A stretch of DNA of 41,163 nt from Verrucomicrobiota bacterium (lineage in GTDB: Bacteria > Verrucomicrobiota > Verrucomicrobiia > Opitutales > Opitutaceae). Numbering within the stretch: position 1 is the stretch's first letter; each line of letters begins with the position of its first letter. Location of the stretch: NCBI GenBank assembly GCA_947471035.1, contig CANIWJ010000023.1:1-41163 (forward strand). The letters run 5' to 3'. Positions 10,601 to 17,130 of the stretch are shown here, in pieces. The position numbers were made by a program, and so were the translations under genes. The notes beneath the pieces were generated by a model. That model did no database searches, had not been told where the DNA came from, and saw only the letters and a list, made by a program, of their open reading frames with translations.

Positions 10601-10853
10601 TGAGCGGCCCTCGTCGCTCAAACTCAGACTCGCGCAGGAGATTCGCCAAAAGCATGAAGCACGGTTGGCCGTGGCCAACATCCACCTCGGCGCAGCCATC
10701 GTCACCGAAACCCCCTATCTACAGACGATGGTGTCCGGTGCCGGCTGGTCGCCGAAGGACTGCCGCGACCGCAACCTCTACTTCATGGATTCCCATACCT
10801 ACGTCAGCGATCTGCTGGCGGATATGTCGGCGAGCATTGTAATCAGCGCTTAA
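7617..10853 (+). CDS. Type III Res-like DEAD/DEAH helicase-nuclease
   Basis: This 1078-residue protein has superfamily 2 helicase motifs: Walker A ATGSGKT (154-160), motif II D260-E-G-H and motif VI QLFGRGVR (594-601). Near the C-terminus, F-P971-D972-F followed by V-D989-P-H-G fits a PD-(D/E)xK nuclease fold of Type III Res subunits, but the usual Lys is His991. With the methyltransferase it would form the cleavage arm of a restriction-like system. I chose the ATG at 7617, which overlaps the preceding stop; a second ATG follows directly at 7620. The open frame back to 7539 overlaps the DUF4276 gene and is not needed. Codon use from about 8770 on is more mixed than in the first third. Confidence 0.88.
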   Translation: MMHLTKKLVLQRWCFGLLEISDFKALADRLRPLPEGETAEGQTYFVNDLLGLKIGRARLPDDQLRDYDANIVQLTRRYNEHRGEKLVWKYYQWLALLFTEFYLDRFFRDRAALLADLNQELGRLNQQLDQLGASKEKLPPFVAEDLTKLAFLQATGSGKTLQMHANLLQWLFWREKHAPDQPLDRILLLTPNEGLSNQHLKDFEACGGLFNAELFNKDTPTQRRSGVAVDIIDIHKLGETSKEKTVAVSSFEGNNLVLVDEGHRGASGVDWMERRAALCKNGFSFEYSATFVQAVNAATGAKRKELEALYGRCILFDYGYRWFYGDGFGKDYRILNLDLGLNATLSEQEQRERYLTGCVLSYYQQLRLFHDKTTELKPYHVAQPLLVFVGSKVTKDFNAQEASDIVEAIRFLTRFTHRDGGAVARINGILDGSMTLHDEKGRSLFQDAFDYLRTLGKDAAALYRDCLELVFHSKGPAILHVALYKGVGEIGLQLGDSKPFGVVRVGDTPKLKKQFEEKNQEELKANATAIVPAVIEQELAHPLFPTLTEREFDTSNPLRVLLGSKMFTEGWSCYRVSTMGFLNIAKSEGSQAIQLFGRGVRLKGFAGKLKRSTHTDVPANQRPKHIQYLERLNIFGLRAGFMAEFKKFLEDEGASPDPDATRVTLPVLASLPTARKLKTLDLPPGINFKRQGPIPTLSATPHSTFKNRLVEVDWYPKAQSMAAAGAAFNAAPEHRNTGKLSAVPHLAFLDWDAIYRELLAYKQLHNWNNLNIPQSALESLLQDATWYVLYIPSADLAFDRFAAGQRWQEIATVLLKRYLDRFYTAEKAAWEHGRLIYRDINLDDVKDRAYTFEIDPTEDVLLEELAELKKAIETGKLASLEALITTPHRFSRSEPIMWGGHLYQPLLHLKKGTYLKYSALALQESEKRFVNDLIALLKKKPAFLAGKELYLLRNESRSRGFGFFEDAGFFPDFLVWLVDDSQQTVWFVDPHGMARERPSSLKLRLAQEIRQKHEARLAVANIHLGAAIVTETPYLQTMVSGAGWSPKDCRDRNLYFMDSHTYVSDLLADMSASIVISA

Positions 10854-10956
10854 GTACGAGGCCCTCCCGTATGCACGTCGCGGCAAATTCCTTACCGTCC
10901 GCGAAATCGACGAACATCCTTTTTCCAACCTCTATACTTGTAACGCCCAGGTATGA
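10852..10956 (+). pseudogene. Short decayed reading frame after the Res-like gene
   Basis: Shifted by one frame from the end of the Res-like gene, the DNA encodes a 34-codon protein-like stretch (beginning KYEALPYARRGKF and continuing TVREIDEHPFSNLYTC) that stops at a TGA at 10954. It has no start codon and no upstream frame, so it may be the last piece of a deleted gene at a junction between the defence cluster and the plasmid-like region. I do not recognise the family; chance is possible. Confidence 0.25.
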
Positions 10957-11008
10957 GCGCGGGGCTGGTTATGCTTGGGCTGCGGCTAAGTTCGCGTGAT
11001 TGCGTTGA

Positions 11009-11128
11009 AAGGGCATCGCGCACGACCAAAGCGCGTGCGATGGCTTCGGTCCATGGCGTGATCATTCCGAGGACTGGGTAATCGTAAAGACCGCGCGCAA
11101 GCTGCCGGATCATGCCGACGGCTTTCAG
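11009..11128 (-). pseudogene. Remnant of an AbiEi/DUF6088-type antitoxin-regulator
   Basis: The - strand encodes LKAVGMIRQLARGLYDYP and continues with VLGMITPWTEAIARALVVRDAL. From memory this closely follows the winged-helix start of DUF6088/AbiEi-type regulators, whose hallmark is a RxARGLYDYP segment followed by LGxLSPDxxAIAxALAxRDAL. An in-frame TGA lies just before the first residue, and the similarity is lost after RDAL, so only about 40 codons survive. Such proteins act as antitoxin or transcriptional regulators next to nucleotidyltransferase toxins. No toxin partner is visible. It marks the gap between the defence cluster and the plasmid-like genes. Confidence 0.5.
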
Positions 11129-11270
11129 TCACGTCACCGGTACAGCGAATTGACGGCATTTAGTTCACAAAAGACCTAAAAATGCTTTCACGTGAATACC
11201 CATCTACCTACCTTACTCATAGATATGAATTAGAGCCTTATCATCAATGGATTGTGATTTATTTAACATC

Positions 11271-11312
11271 TATTTCAGACGGAAAATTAGCCATAATTTT
11301 CCGTCTGAAATA
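11271..11312. repeat. Perfect 19-bp inverted repeat with 4-bp spacer
   Basis: The arms are TATTTCAGACGGAAAATTA (11271-11289) and its exact reverse complement (11294-11312), separated by GCCA. The surrounding 11.2-11.35 kb is AT-rich for this window and contains no gene. It lies about 75 bp from the iterons. It could be a replication-origin structure, a bidirectional transcription stop or a recombination site. No U-tract follows on either side, so a standard rho-independent terminator is less likely. Confidence 0.85.
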
Positions 11313-11387
11313 ACACGGAATAGTTCGAGCCGGATCTCAATTTCGGAATACTGTGCAAATGATGCAGTCGCGCATACCTGAGTTATT

Positions 11388-11476
11388 CACGTGCAAGAGC
11401 TACACCGATCACGTGTCGGAACTACACCGGTTTACGTGTCGGAGCTACACCAAGGGCCACGTGTCGGAGCTACACC
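11388..11476 (+). repeat. Four iterons, probable plasmid replication origin
   Basis: Four near-identical 19-bp direct repeats of the form CACGTGTCGGAGCTACACC start at 11388, 11410, 11433 and 11458, with spacings of 22, 23 and 25 bp, about two helical turns. The first has CAA in place of TCG, the second has one A for G, and the third begins with T. This fits iterons bound by a RepA initiator, and a RepA gene of the iteron-binding type lies 2.8 kb away (14305-15204). AT-rich DNA and a large inverted repeat lie just to the left. A short CCTATAG repeat occurs twice just to the right (around 11491 and 11508). Confidence 0.8.
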
Positions 11477-11596
11477 ATGACAGAGGTGTACCTATAGTTC
11501 AGTTAAACCTATAGAAGAAACATATAGGGGGACGGCCCGCCCCCAGCGGCCGCCTTCGTAGTGGCTACTGGGAGAAGGAGAGTGGGGCTGCTGCAC

Positions 11597-13525
11597 TCAG
11601 GCGCGGCGAGGTTTGGTTCGGGCAGCGATAGCGCCCGGGGGCGTCTGGTCGGCTTGGCTTGGTGAAATTGATGGCGCGCTCCGCGCGTCTGGCGTAAGCG
11701 TCGCGTTGGCGGCGCGGGTGGTCTCGATGGCCTCGGCGCGTAGCAGGTCGTTCCAATCCTTCAGTTCCCAGTCGGCGAGCAAAGGTACGGCTCGTCGTAG
11801 GCGAATGAGTAAGTCCGCGCCCAACTCGCGAAAACGCGTACGCACGGACTGCCAACCTCGTTCCCCGGCCGGGTCGCGGTCCAAGGCGACGGTTATGGGT
11901 ACAGGGTGATTATGCGCCAGAGCCAGCGCTGCCTCGGGCACCGCGCTGCCGCCGACACTCACGACGCGGGCCCGCTGGCTGCGCTGATAGTAGGACAGAG
12001 CGTCGATTGGCGACTCGACGAACACCAACTCGTCGGCGTCGATGATGGCGGGGCCAATAGCGAAGAAGGCCGATAGCTTATCGCCCAGCGCGCGCTTGGG
12101 TCCGTCGCGGTCGTCGAGCGCGCGCAAGGTGGCACCGCGTGTTTCGCCTTGGGCATCGATGTGGCGAAAGACACACCAAGGTCTAGGCGAGTGGTCACGC
12201 TGGCGCTGAAAACTGCCGTGCAACAGGCCGGCTTGGATTTGTGTGTCCACGACTGCCGGGGAGAGGCCGCGCACAGTCACAAGGTAATCGCGTGCCATCG
12301 CAGTGGCTTGCGCGTCGGGGCGTGCGAAGTAGGTCCAGAGATCGGCGAAGCTTTTCTTTGGAGCAAGGGCGGCGCAGTGATCGGCAGCGATGCGCACGGC
12401 GGCAGCCACCTGGGCCTGCGACCATTGGCCGGCGAGCCAACCGACGGCATCCGCGAACCCACAAGCCATCAGGTGCATTACGAGATCAATAGCCTTGCCA
12501 CCGCCTTTGCCTGCTTGGTGGTCGAACCACTTTACGCCATTCACGGTGATGGCGTGCTCGCCGGTGCGCCAAACGAGCGCCGTGCCTTCACGTTCGCCGT
12601 CGCCCCAGCCGAGGCGGGCCAGCACGTCGGGTAGTGGGATGTCTCGCACTAGGTCGGTCATGCTGCGTAACGAGGTGCGCGTGTTGGCGAGATCAGCGGC
12701 CAGTTTTTGGTTGGTGCGCTGGTGCGCGCGAGCCGTGCGGTGAAGCTCGCTCGCGGCGGCGGCCGCAATGCGGGCGCTGGCCGCCTCTTGTGAGATTGCG
12801 GTGATACGTTCGTTGGCCGAGGCGGAAATTCGCGCAGCATAAGCGGACGACGATTCGAGGAAGCTTTTGGACGGAGCCGTAAAGAGTGGGGGAGGTGTGC
12901 GCGTCTCTTGCGCTACGGACGCGGTGACGTGGCCGTAGTAGGAGCGTAGCGTGCGGTGCTCCGCCTGGCTGCCGCGCACACCACGCGAGAGTCCTAGCGG
13001 CGTGAGCGCGGTGGCGTAGGTGTCCTGTTGGCGAACGAGCGTTGCGGGATTGAAGAGCTTTTTCGCTGACAACCAGATCGAGCCATCGCGTGCGGGCACT
13101 AGCGGCACAACATAGGCTGCAATGTGCGGCGTTTTTTCGTCTAGATGGAGAGTCGCGCAAAATAGATTTTCGCCGAAATCTTTTCGCAGCCAATCGATGC
13201 TACGACGGGTCCATTCCTCGATGAGTTGATCGCGCTGCGCGCTCTCGCTGGCGTCTTCGAAAAACTCGGGCGAAGTGCCGAGGAAAATTTCCTGCAAGAG
13301 CACCGCGTCGCGCTTTCGTTTTGCGTCGCGCGTAACGCTTTCCCATGCGGCTACAAATTCGTTCGGGGTGGGGATGCGTTCAGCAAAACCGTAGAGCTGG
13401 CGATTGCTGGGCGTGCGATGCGTATCGGCGTTAGGCGTCGGGCGCGTGCGAGCATTATGTGCGGCGCTGCCACGTAGCGCGGCCAGCGACTTAAGTTTGG
13501 TGGTGCGATAAATTGCGTAGGGCAT
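11597..13525 (-). CDS. MobV-like relaxase fused to a TOPRIM primase domain
   Basis: This 642-residue protein has two parts. The N-terminal ~200 residues match plasmid mobilization (Mob_Pre/MobV) relaxases, with motif III H127-L-D-E-K-T-P-H134 followed by IAAYVVPL. A helical linker of about 230-300 follows. The C-terminal half looks like a primase: a GWGDGEREGTALVWR...WFDHQAGKGGGKAIDL section typical of DUF3991/CHC2-like regions, then a TOPRIM domain with E504 in VESPIDAL and D549-R-D551. The protein would nick oriT for conjugal mobilization and prime replication of the transferred strand. The third His often found in motif III is Ala here. The oriT-like hairpins lie immediately upstream. No Shine-Dalgarno is seen before the ATG at 13525. 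Confidence 0.82.
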   Translation of the reverse strand: MPYAIYRTTKLKSLAALRGSAAHNARTRPTPNADTHRTPSNRQLYGFAERIPTPNEFVAAWESVTRDAKRKRDAVLLQEIFLGTSPEFFEDASESAQRDQLIEEWTRRSIDWLRKDFGENLFCATLHLDEKTPHIAAYVVPLVPARDGSIWLSAKKLFNPATLVRQQDTYATALTPLGLSRGVRGSQAEHRTLRSYYGHVTASVAQETRTPPPLFTAPSKSFLESSSAYAARISASANERITAISQEAASARIAAAAASELHRTARAHQRTNQKLAADLANTRTSLRSMTDLVRDIPLPDVLARLGWGDGEREGTALVWRTGEHAITVNGVKWFDHQAGKGGGKAIDLVMHLMACGFADAVGWLAGQWSQAQVAAAVRIAADHCAALAPKKSFADLWTYFARPDAQATAMARDYLVTVRGLSPAVVDTQIQAGLLHGSFQRQRDHSPRPWCVFRHIDAQGETRGATLRALDDRDGPKRALGDKLSAFFAIGPAIIDADELVFVESPIDALSYYQRSQRARVVSVGGSAVPEAALALAHNHPVPITVALDRDPAGERGWQSVRTRFRELGADLLIRLRRAVPLLADWELKDWNDLLRAEAIETTRAANATLTPDARSAPSISPSQADQTPPGAIAARTKPRRA

Positions 13526-13629
13526 GACAGAGCACGGGCCCGCCGCCTTGCTGGCGCGGGCGAAGGTTTTGAAAATGCGGCGCGTAGTGGATTACGCGCC
13601 GCCCGAGAAGACGCGCGGAGCGCGCCAAG

Positions 13630-13740
13630 CCGTCGTCGCACGACGGCCGGGGTGCAGGGGCGTTGCCCTTGCCTCACGCTCGGCTCGGAGAGCCGAGATA
13701 CCACCTCGCCAGCGGCGGGGTGGTATAGTGAGTATACCAC
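13630..13740. other. Candidate oriT: four consecutive stem-loops upstream of the relaxase
   Basis: In the 230-bp gene-free gap between the relaxase start and the next gene there are four inverted repeats: CCGTCGT/ACGACGG (13630-13646), GCAGGGGC/GCCCTTGC with one wobble pair (13654-13672), CTCGGCTC/GAGCCGAG (13679-13697) and GTGGTATA/TATACCAC (13720-13740). Loops are 3, 3, 3 and 5 bases. Relaxase target sites commonly lie just upstream of the relaxase gene and carry such repeats. The last repeat, being AT-rich at its centre, could instead be a promoter operator. Confidence 0.5.
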
Positions 13741-13758
13741 TACGTGGTCACTGAATTC

Positions 13759-14049
13759 CTACTTGGAAGAAGAAGGCTTGTCGGGTGGCGGCTCGATGAG
13801 CGGCTTCGTGTCGGTCAAAGTACGTTCGAGCCGCTGCTGGCGCGATTTAGAAGCGTAAGGCGCATCCCACCAAGTCTGGCCCTCGGCCTTTAGTTTGTGC
13901 ATCGCGAATTGAATGGCCTGTTCGGCGAGTTGTTCGCCGAATTCACGAAAAAAACGCTCCGCGTGCAGCATTCCCTCAGGGGACAAAAGCATGCGAGGGC
14001 TCATGCGCTCAGCGGCCACCGAATCGAGATATTCTGCGATGGTAATCAT
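13759..14049 (-). CDS. Small hypothetical plasmid protein
   Basis: This 96-residue protein is largely helical (EYLDSVAAERMSPRMLLS, then HAERFFREFGEQLAEQAIQFAMHKLK), with a basic patch SKSRQQRLERTL and a Pro/Ser-rich tail. I recognise no family. Its ATG overlaps the stop of the upstream 76-residue gene by four bases (ATGA at 14046-14049), so the two are translationally coupled. Its place between the RepA and relaxase genes, with the oriT-like region just downstream, would suit a mobilization accessory or copy-number protein, but nothing in the sequence proves that. Confidence 0.65.
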   Translation of the reverse strand: MITIAEYLDSVAAERMSPRMLLSPEGMLHAERFFREFGEQLAEQAIQFAMHKLKAEGQTWWDAPYASKSRQQRLERTLTDTKPLIEPPPDKPSSSK

Positions 14050-14276
14050 GGCTTGGTGGTGATGGCTGTGGCCGGAGTTGGGACGGTAGTTTTTGACATC
14101 AATTTTGCGGTAGCGGGCCGGAACTGCAGAACGGCCTTTCTGAGCGCGCGAAGCGCCCGTGAGTGGGCGTCGTTTTCGAGTAGTTCGGCGGCGTTTTTTA
14201 GGACGTCGACTGAGAAGCTCGTGCCAGGGTAATAATCGCTGGCAGCTAAGTTTATGATTTCAGGTATTGTTTTCAT
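14046..14276 (-). CDS. Small hypothetical plasmid protein
   Basis: This 76-residue protein begins MKTIPEIINLAASDYYPG, has a helical basic middle (NDAHSRALRALRKAVLQF) and ends in a Thr/Pro-rich tail. I recognise no family. It starts 28 bp after the RepA stop and overlaps the next gene by four bases, so the repA-76aa-96aa order looks like one transcription unit on the - strand. The ATG at 14276 has no clear Shine-Dalgarno sequence. Confidence 0.6.
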   Translation of the reverse strand: MKTIPEIINLAASDYYPGTSFSVDVLKNAAELLENDAHSRALRALRKAVLQFRPATAKLMSKTTVPTPATAITTKP

Positions 14277-14304
14277 GTTTTGATTCCGACTGTGCCGGAA
14301 ATGT

Positions 14305-15204
14305 TTAGCGACACCTGCGACCTCGCATGGCCACGGGCAGTTTTTCGGGAGGAAAAAAGGTTACGCCGCCCCGGAAGAAGCGGAGTTTAAGCTCGGGCCA
14401 TACATGCTGGACGCGGCGCAGCGCGCGGCGCATGTGACGCGAAAATTCCTTGGGCTTGGCGAAGTCAGCGCCGAACTGAGGCTGGAGTGCTAGCCAACCC
14501 AATGTAAGCGGTTGCCGAAGGCTGCGGAGCCTAAAGGAAAGCCAACAAAACATGTCCATCGCTAATGGCGCGTCGCGCAAAGCGCGCAGCGCCCCAAGGT
14601 CGAGGGGTATTGCGTGAGAAATGAGATCTCGAAAAACGACCTCGTTTAGCGTGGCGAAACCAAGCGCCCGATGGCCATTTTCACTTTTCCAAAGCAAGAA
14701 CTCCGAGGCCAATGACAGGTTTCGACCGGCGAGTGTTTCGTGGTCTCGGAATACGTAGCGTATCGAGGCAAGGAGCAGCCGATCCAATTGTTCACGAACC
14801 GCGCGATGTCTCCGCCCATCGGTGGGAAAGCCCAAGGTGCGCAGAAACCGAGTAAGTGACGGTCCGAGGCTTACGTGGGGCGATTGTTGACGCACCGACT
14901 CCGTGCAAATGTAGAGCAAGAGCCAACGCGACGTTGCTCCGTAGGGAAATCCGGCGCAGACGAGCCGTCCGTGGTCGGCGACAAAACCTGGCTGAATGGT
15001 AAGTGTAGCATCGCCGTTTTTTCTGCTCCATACAGCTGTATCGCTAGGTTCGGTGAGCGGAAAATTAGTGACAAGAAAGCAGCGTGCAAGGAAGCCCACT
15101 TCACCACGTTGCTCGGGTGTCTCCGTCCAGACCTTTTCGGCCGCGGAGAGGCGGCGCAGCTCGGTGCTGGAATAAATGCATTCCAAGGCTTTAAGTTCGC
15201 TCAT
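14305..15204 (-). CDS. repA: RepA-type plasmid replication initiator
   Basis: This 299-residue protein matches the plasmid-encoded RepA family (PF04796 type) by recognisable segments: GFPYGATSRWLLLYICTESVR, then SLGPSLTRFLRTLGFPTDG, then a basic REQLDRLLLASIRYVF region, and late residues DMFCWLSFRLRSL. In that family the protein binds iterons at the origin and starts plasmid replication. The four iterons at 11388-11476 are the obvious target. The start overlaps the end of the HTH gene by 14 bp, so it is probably translationally coupled to it. The C-terminus is very basic (MRGRRCR). This gene is the best evidence that the 11-17 kb region derives from a plasmid. Confidence 0.85.
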   Translation of the reverse strand: MSELKALECIYSSTELRRLSAAEKVWTETPEQRGEVGFLARCFLVTNFPLTEPSDTAVWSRKNGDATLTIQPGFVADHGRLVCAGFPYGATSRWLLLYICTESVRQQSPHVSLGPSLTRFLRTLGFPTDGRRHRAVREQLDRLLLASIRYVFRDHETLAGRNLSLASEFLLWKSENGHRALGFATLNEVVFRDLISHAIPLDLGALRALRDAPLAMDMFCWLSFRLRSLRQPLTLGWLALQPQFGADFAKPKEFSRHMRRALRRVQHVWPELKLRFFRGGVTFFPPEKLPVAMRGRRCR

Positions 15205-15424
15205 CTTCGCAGGCGCTTTGCGCGCGGATGTGTTGGAGCAAACTCTCCGCAGAAATGAGCCTGATGCCCCGCATCGTGCCGGGCCGGCGGATCACGTGGC
15301 TTTTCACCGGAGGTCGGTGCTCGTTTCGCGAGGTTGGCAGCACGAGTTCGCAGAGAGTACTCCTGCTGAGTCCGGTAACCGGGCAACGTGCGCCCGGTCG
15401 AGGCAAACGGAGAAACTGAGGCAT
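15191..15424 (-). CDS. Small helix-turn-helix (AlpA/excisionase-like) protein
   Basis: With the ATG at 15424 the product is 77 residues and starts at the conserved core MPQFLRLPRPGARCPVTGLSRSTL, followed by VKSHVIRRPGTMRGIRLI and a C-terminal helix. The pattern of a LPxPGxRCPVTGLSRSxL helix-turn-helix and a basic wing is one I associate with small DNA-binding proteins next to RepA-like genes in Verrucomicrobia. An in-frame ATG at 15484 would add 20 residues without obvious conservation, and the frame is open to 15595. It overlaps repA by 14 bp, so it probably regulates or assists repA. An inverted repeat at 15624-15643 upstream is a candidate operator. Confidence 0.7.
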   Translation of the reverse strand: MPQFLRLPRPGARCPVTGLSRSTLCELVLPTSRNEHRPPVKSHVIRRPGTMRGIRLISAESLLQHIRAQSACEDERT

Positions 15425-15623
15425 TTGCGGAGAACGAGAAAAGTCGTTCGTCGTGTCCGTTGAGTGGTTGGGATGTGTCGGCATGTGGAGCGATGTCGCC
15501 GACAGGTTACCTCGTCCGTGCGCCGAAATCTTCTTCTCAAGATTCACCGCGAATCCGTTAGCGTTTCTGCCGAACGAGACTCGAGGCCTACACAACGACG
15601 CTCACACTTACATGAATTCGGAC

Positions 15624-15643
15624 ATCCACGAACACGCGTGGAT
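15624..15643. promoter_or_regulatory. Inverted repeat upstream of the HTH-repA pair
   Basis: ATCCACG (15624-15630) and CGTGGAT (15637-15643) form a 7-bp inverted repeat with a 6-bp spacer, about 200 bp upstream of the HTH start. Its size and position suit an operator for the HTH protein or RepA autoregulation. No clear -35/-10 pair was identified, so the role is inferred. Confidence 0.3.
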
Positions 15644-15738
15644 TTCAACGCCTGTGTTGTCCGTTACCGTTGTCTGTTTGATAAAAACCCAGAAAAATAA
15701 AAACCCTAAGTCGCTCGTGGAATTATGGTTTTATAAAA

Positions 15739-15788
15739 TGGTGAACGCCACAGGACTCGAACCTGTAATTACGTAGCCAGCGCTACAC
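15739..15788 (-). tRNA. Orphan tRNA 3' fragment (T-arm, acceptor strand, CCA)
   Basis: Read on the - strand, ACAGG-TTCGAGT-CCTGT (15750-15766) is a perfect T-arm, followed by GGCGTTC, a discriminator A and an encoded CCA. Just 5' of it, GTAGC and GCTAC could form a variable-arm-like hairpin. No matching 5' acceptor strand (GAACGCC) or D-arm was found nearby, so this is not a complete tRNA. It lies 65 bp beyond the 3' end of the integrase gene, which makes it a likely attachment-site relic of an integrated element. Confidence 0.55.
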
Positions 15789-15853
15789 CTTTTCTTGGGC
15801 AGCTGAGTTTTGTCAGAAAGCCAATGATGTCACTAACCACAGATTCCGACGCC

Positions 15854-17020
15854 TTAGCCCTTAGCGACAATCATCGGGAAAGCTTTGAGTGCCTTGCGTT
15901 GCGCATCCAGCCCGAGATGAATGTATCGACGGAATGCTTCGTCCGTGGTGTGTCCCGTCATCGATTTGGTCACAGCATCGGCCGCGCCGGACTCCGCGAG
16001 CGCAGTGGTGAAGGTATGACGAAGGGAATGAAAGGTCTTCTTCGACATCTGGCGTCCTTTGCCGGTCTTTTTCTTCCCCACCTTCTCAACGATCCCGGCC
16101 TTGGACATGAGCCGGCGAAATTCGTTCGAAAGCCCGGCGTTTTCACCGTTGCTCCCTGTCTTTCGCCTATAAAGCGAGGGCATCAAGGGAGCCGTCGCTC
16201 CGCTCTTCGGAAGACTCTCCAAGTGTGCATGCAACTGAGGCGCTAGCGCGATGACGACGGGCTTGTCCGTCTTCTCGGGTGTAATCTCAATAAAGCCTGC
16301 CTTGAGATTGAGGTGACCCTCGGTAAGAGAAGTGGCGTCGCCAAGACGAAGACCGGTCTGCGCCCCCACCAAAACCGCGGTTCTCCAGTCGGCGTAATTG
16401 CCCACCGCGACACGCAGGAGGTTACCAATCTCGGCAAAGGTAAATGGCTCTCTTTCCTCCGACTTCCCCTGCACAGGCTGCACCGCCTCGGCAGGGTTGG
16501 CCAGGATCTCGCCTCGTCGCCTGCACCCGGCAAGAGCGTTTACCAGAACCCTCAGCCCCATGTTCACCGTCTTGGCGGATTTACCCGACGCTATCTCCGA
16601 ATCCCGCCATGCTTCGATCTCAGCGGAGGTGAGACTTCGCAAAGAGGCCTTGCGTCGCAAATGCCCCAGACTCTCCGAGAACCCCTTGATGATCGGCTCG
16701 TAGCGACGGGAAGTGCTCGCCTCTCGACCGAGGCGGGTGAGGCCGACAAGAAACTGACTTAGAGCACTCTCAATGGATGGCGACTTAAGCGACTCCCGCG
16801 TCGTCGCCTCCATCAGCTCGTTCAAGATTTTGACTGACGCAGCCTGCGTCAGCTCCCCTGCCCTTGCCTTCGAGGCCGCAGCTTCCCAGGCCAGAGCCAC
16901 AGCCATGGCCTCGGCACGAACCTTCCGCTTCGTCGAACGCATTACAACGCGGCCATCCTCCGCCCGGAATTTGGCCATCCAGAACGGGCTCCTTGGCTTT
17001 CGATTTACGCTAGCGCACAT
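15854..17020 (-). CDS. Tyrosine recombinase / integrase
   Basis: This 388-residue site-specific recombinase has all the catalytic residues of the family: Arg225 in TGLRLGD, HSLRHTF (His331, Arg334), His357 in TGHTTDEA and the nucleophile Tyr366 in RRYIH. The N-terminal core-binding SAM-like domain is present (around 80-165). I use the ATG at 17020; the open frame extends seven codons further through a TTG. It would insert or excise the mobile element at a tRNA gene, which fits the tRNA 5' half just upstream (17131-17169) and the tRNA 3' fragment just downstream (15739-15788). The gene is transcribed away from the tRNA 5' half, as is common for integrases next to their att site. Confidence 0.92.
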   Translation of the reverse strand: MCASVNRKPRSPFWMAKFRAEDGRVVMRSTKRKVRAEAMAVALAWEAAASKARAGELTQAASVKILNELMEATTRESLKSPSIESALSQFLVGLTRLGREASTSRRYEPIIKGFSESLGHLRRKASLRSLTSAEIEAWRDSEIASGKSAKTVNMGLRVLVNALAGCRRRGEILANPAEAVQPVQGKSEEREPFTFAEIGNLLRVAVGNYADWRTAVLVGAQTGLRLGDATSLTEGHLNLKAGFIEITPEKTDKPVVIALAPQLHAHLESLPKSGATAPLMPSLYRRKTGSNGENAGLSNEFRRLMSKAGIVEKVGKKKTGKGRQMSKKTFHSLRHTFTTALAESGAADAVTKSMTGHTTDEAFRRYIHLGLDAQRKALKAFPMIVAKG

Positions 17021-17130
17021 GTTCAAATTTAGTTCTACCAAAAGTTCTACCTGACGTGGATGTTCACCGAAGTCTAGGTTTATCTTTTACAGAGGTGTTT
17101 GGATATCCCTGAACACCGAGAAACGTCTTG

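Larger units (their letters stand above)
10854..11596. other. Gene-poor junction with origin-like elements
   Basis: This 740-bp stretch holds no intact gene that I can support. From left to right it contains the short decayed frame, the AbiEi/DUF6088-like remnant on the - strand, an AT-rich section with the 19-bp inverted repeat, the four iterons, the CCTATAG pair, and a GC-rich GGGGG...CCCCC inverted repeat near 11526-11543 just past the 3' end of the relaxase gene. It reads as a plasmid origin region lying at the scarred edge of the defence cluster. Confidence 0.6.

Noticed and set aside
1-10853. Canonical DISARM or BREX system
   Set aside because: No DUF1998 (DrmB) gene and no PglZ/BrxC-like genes are present; the methyltransferase and Res-like gene are Type III-like.
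11388-11476. CRISPR array
   Set aside because: Repeats are 19 bp and spacers only 3-6 bp, with no cas genes; iterons explain them better.
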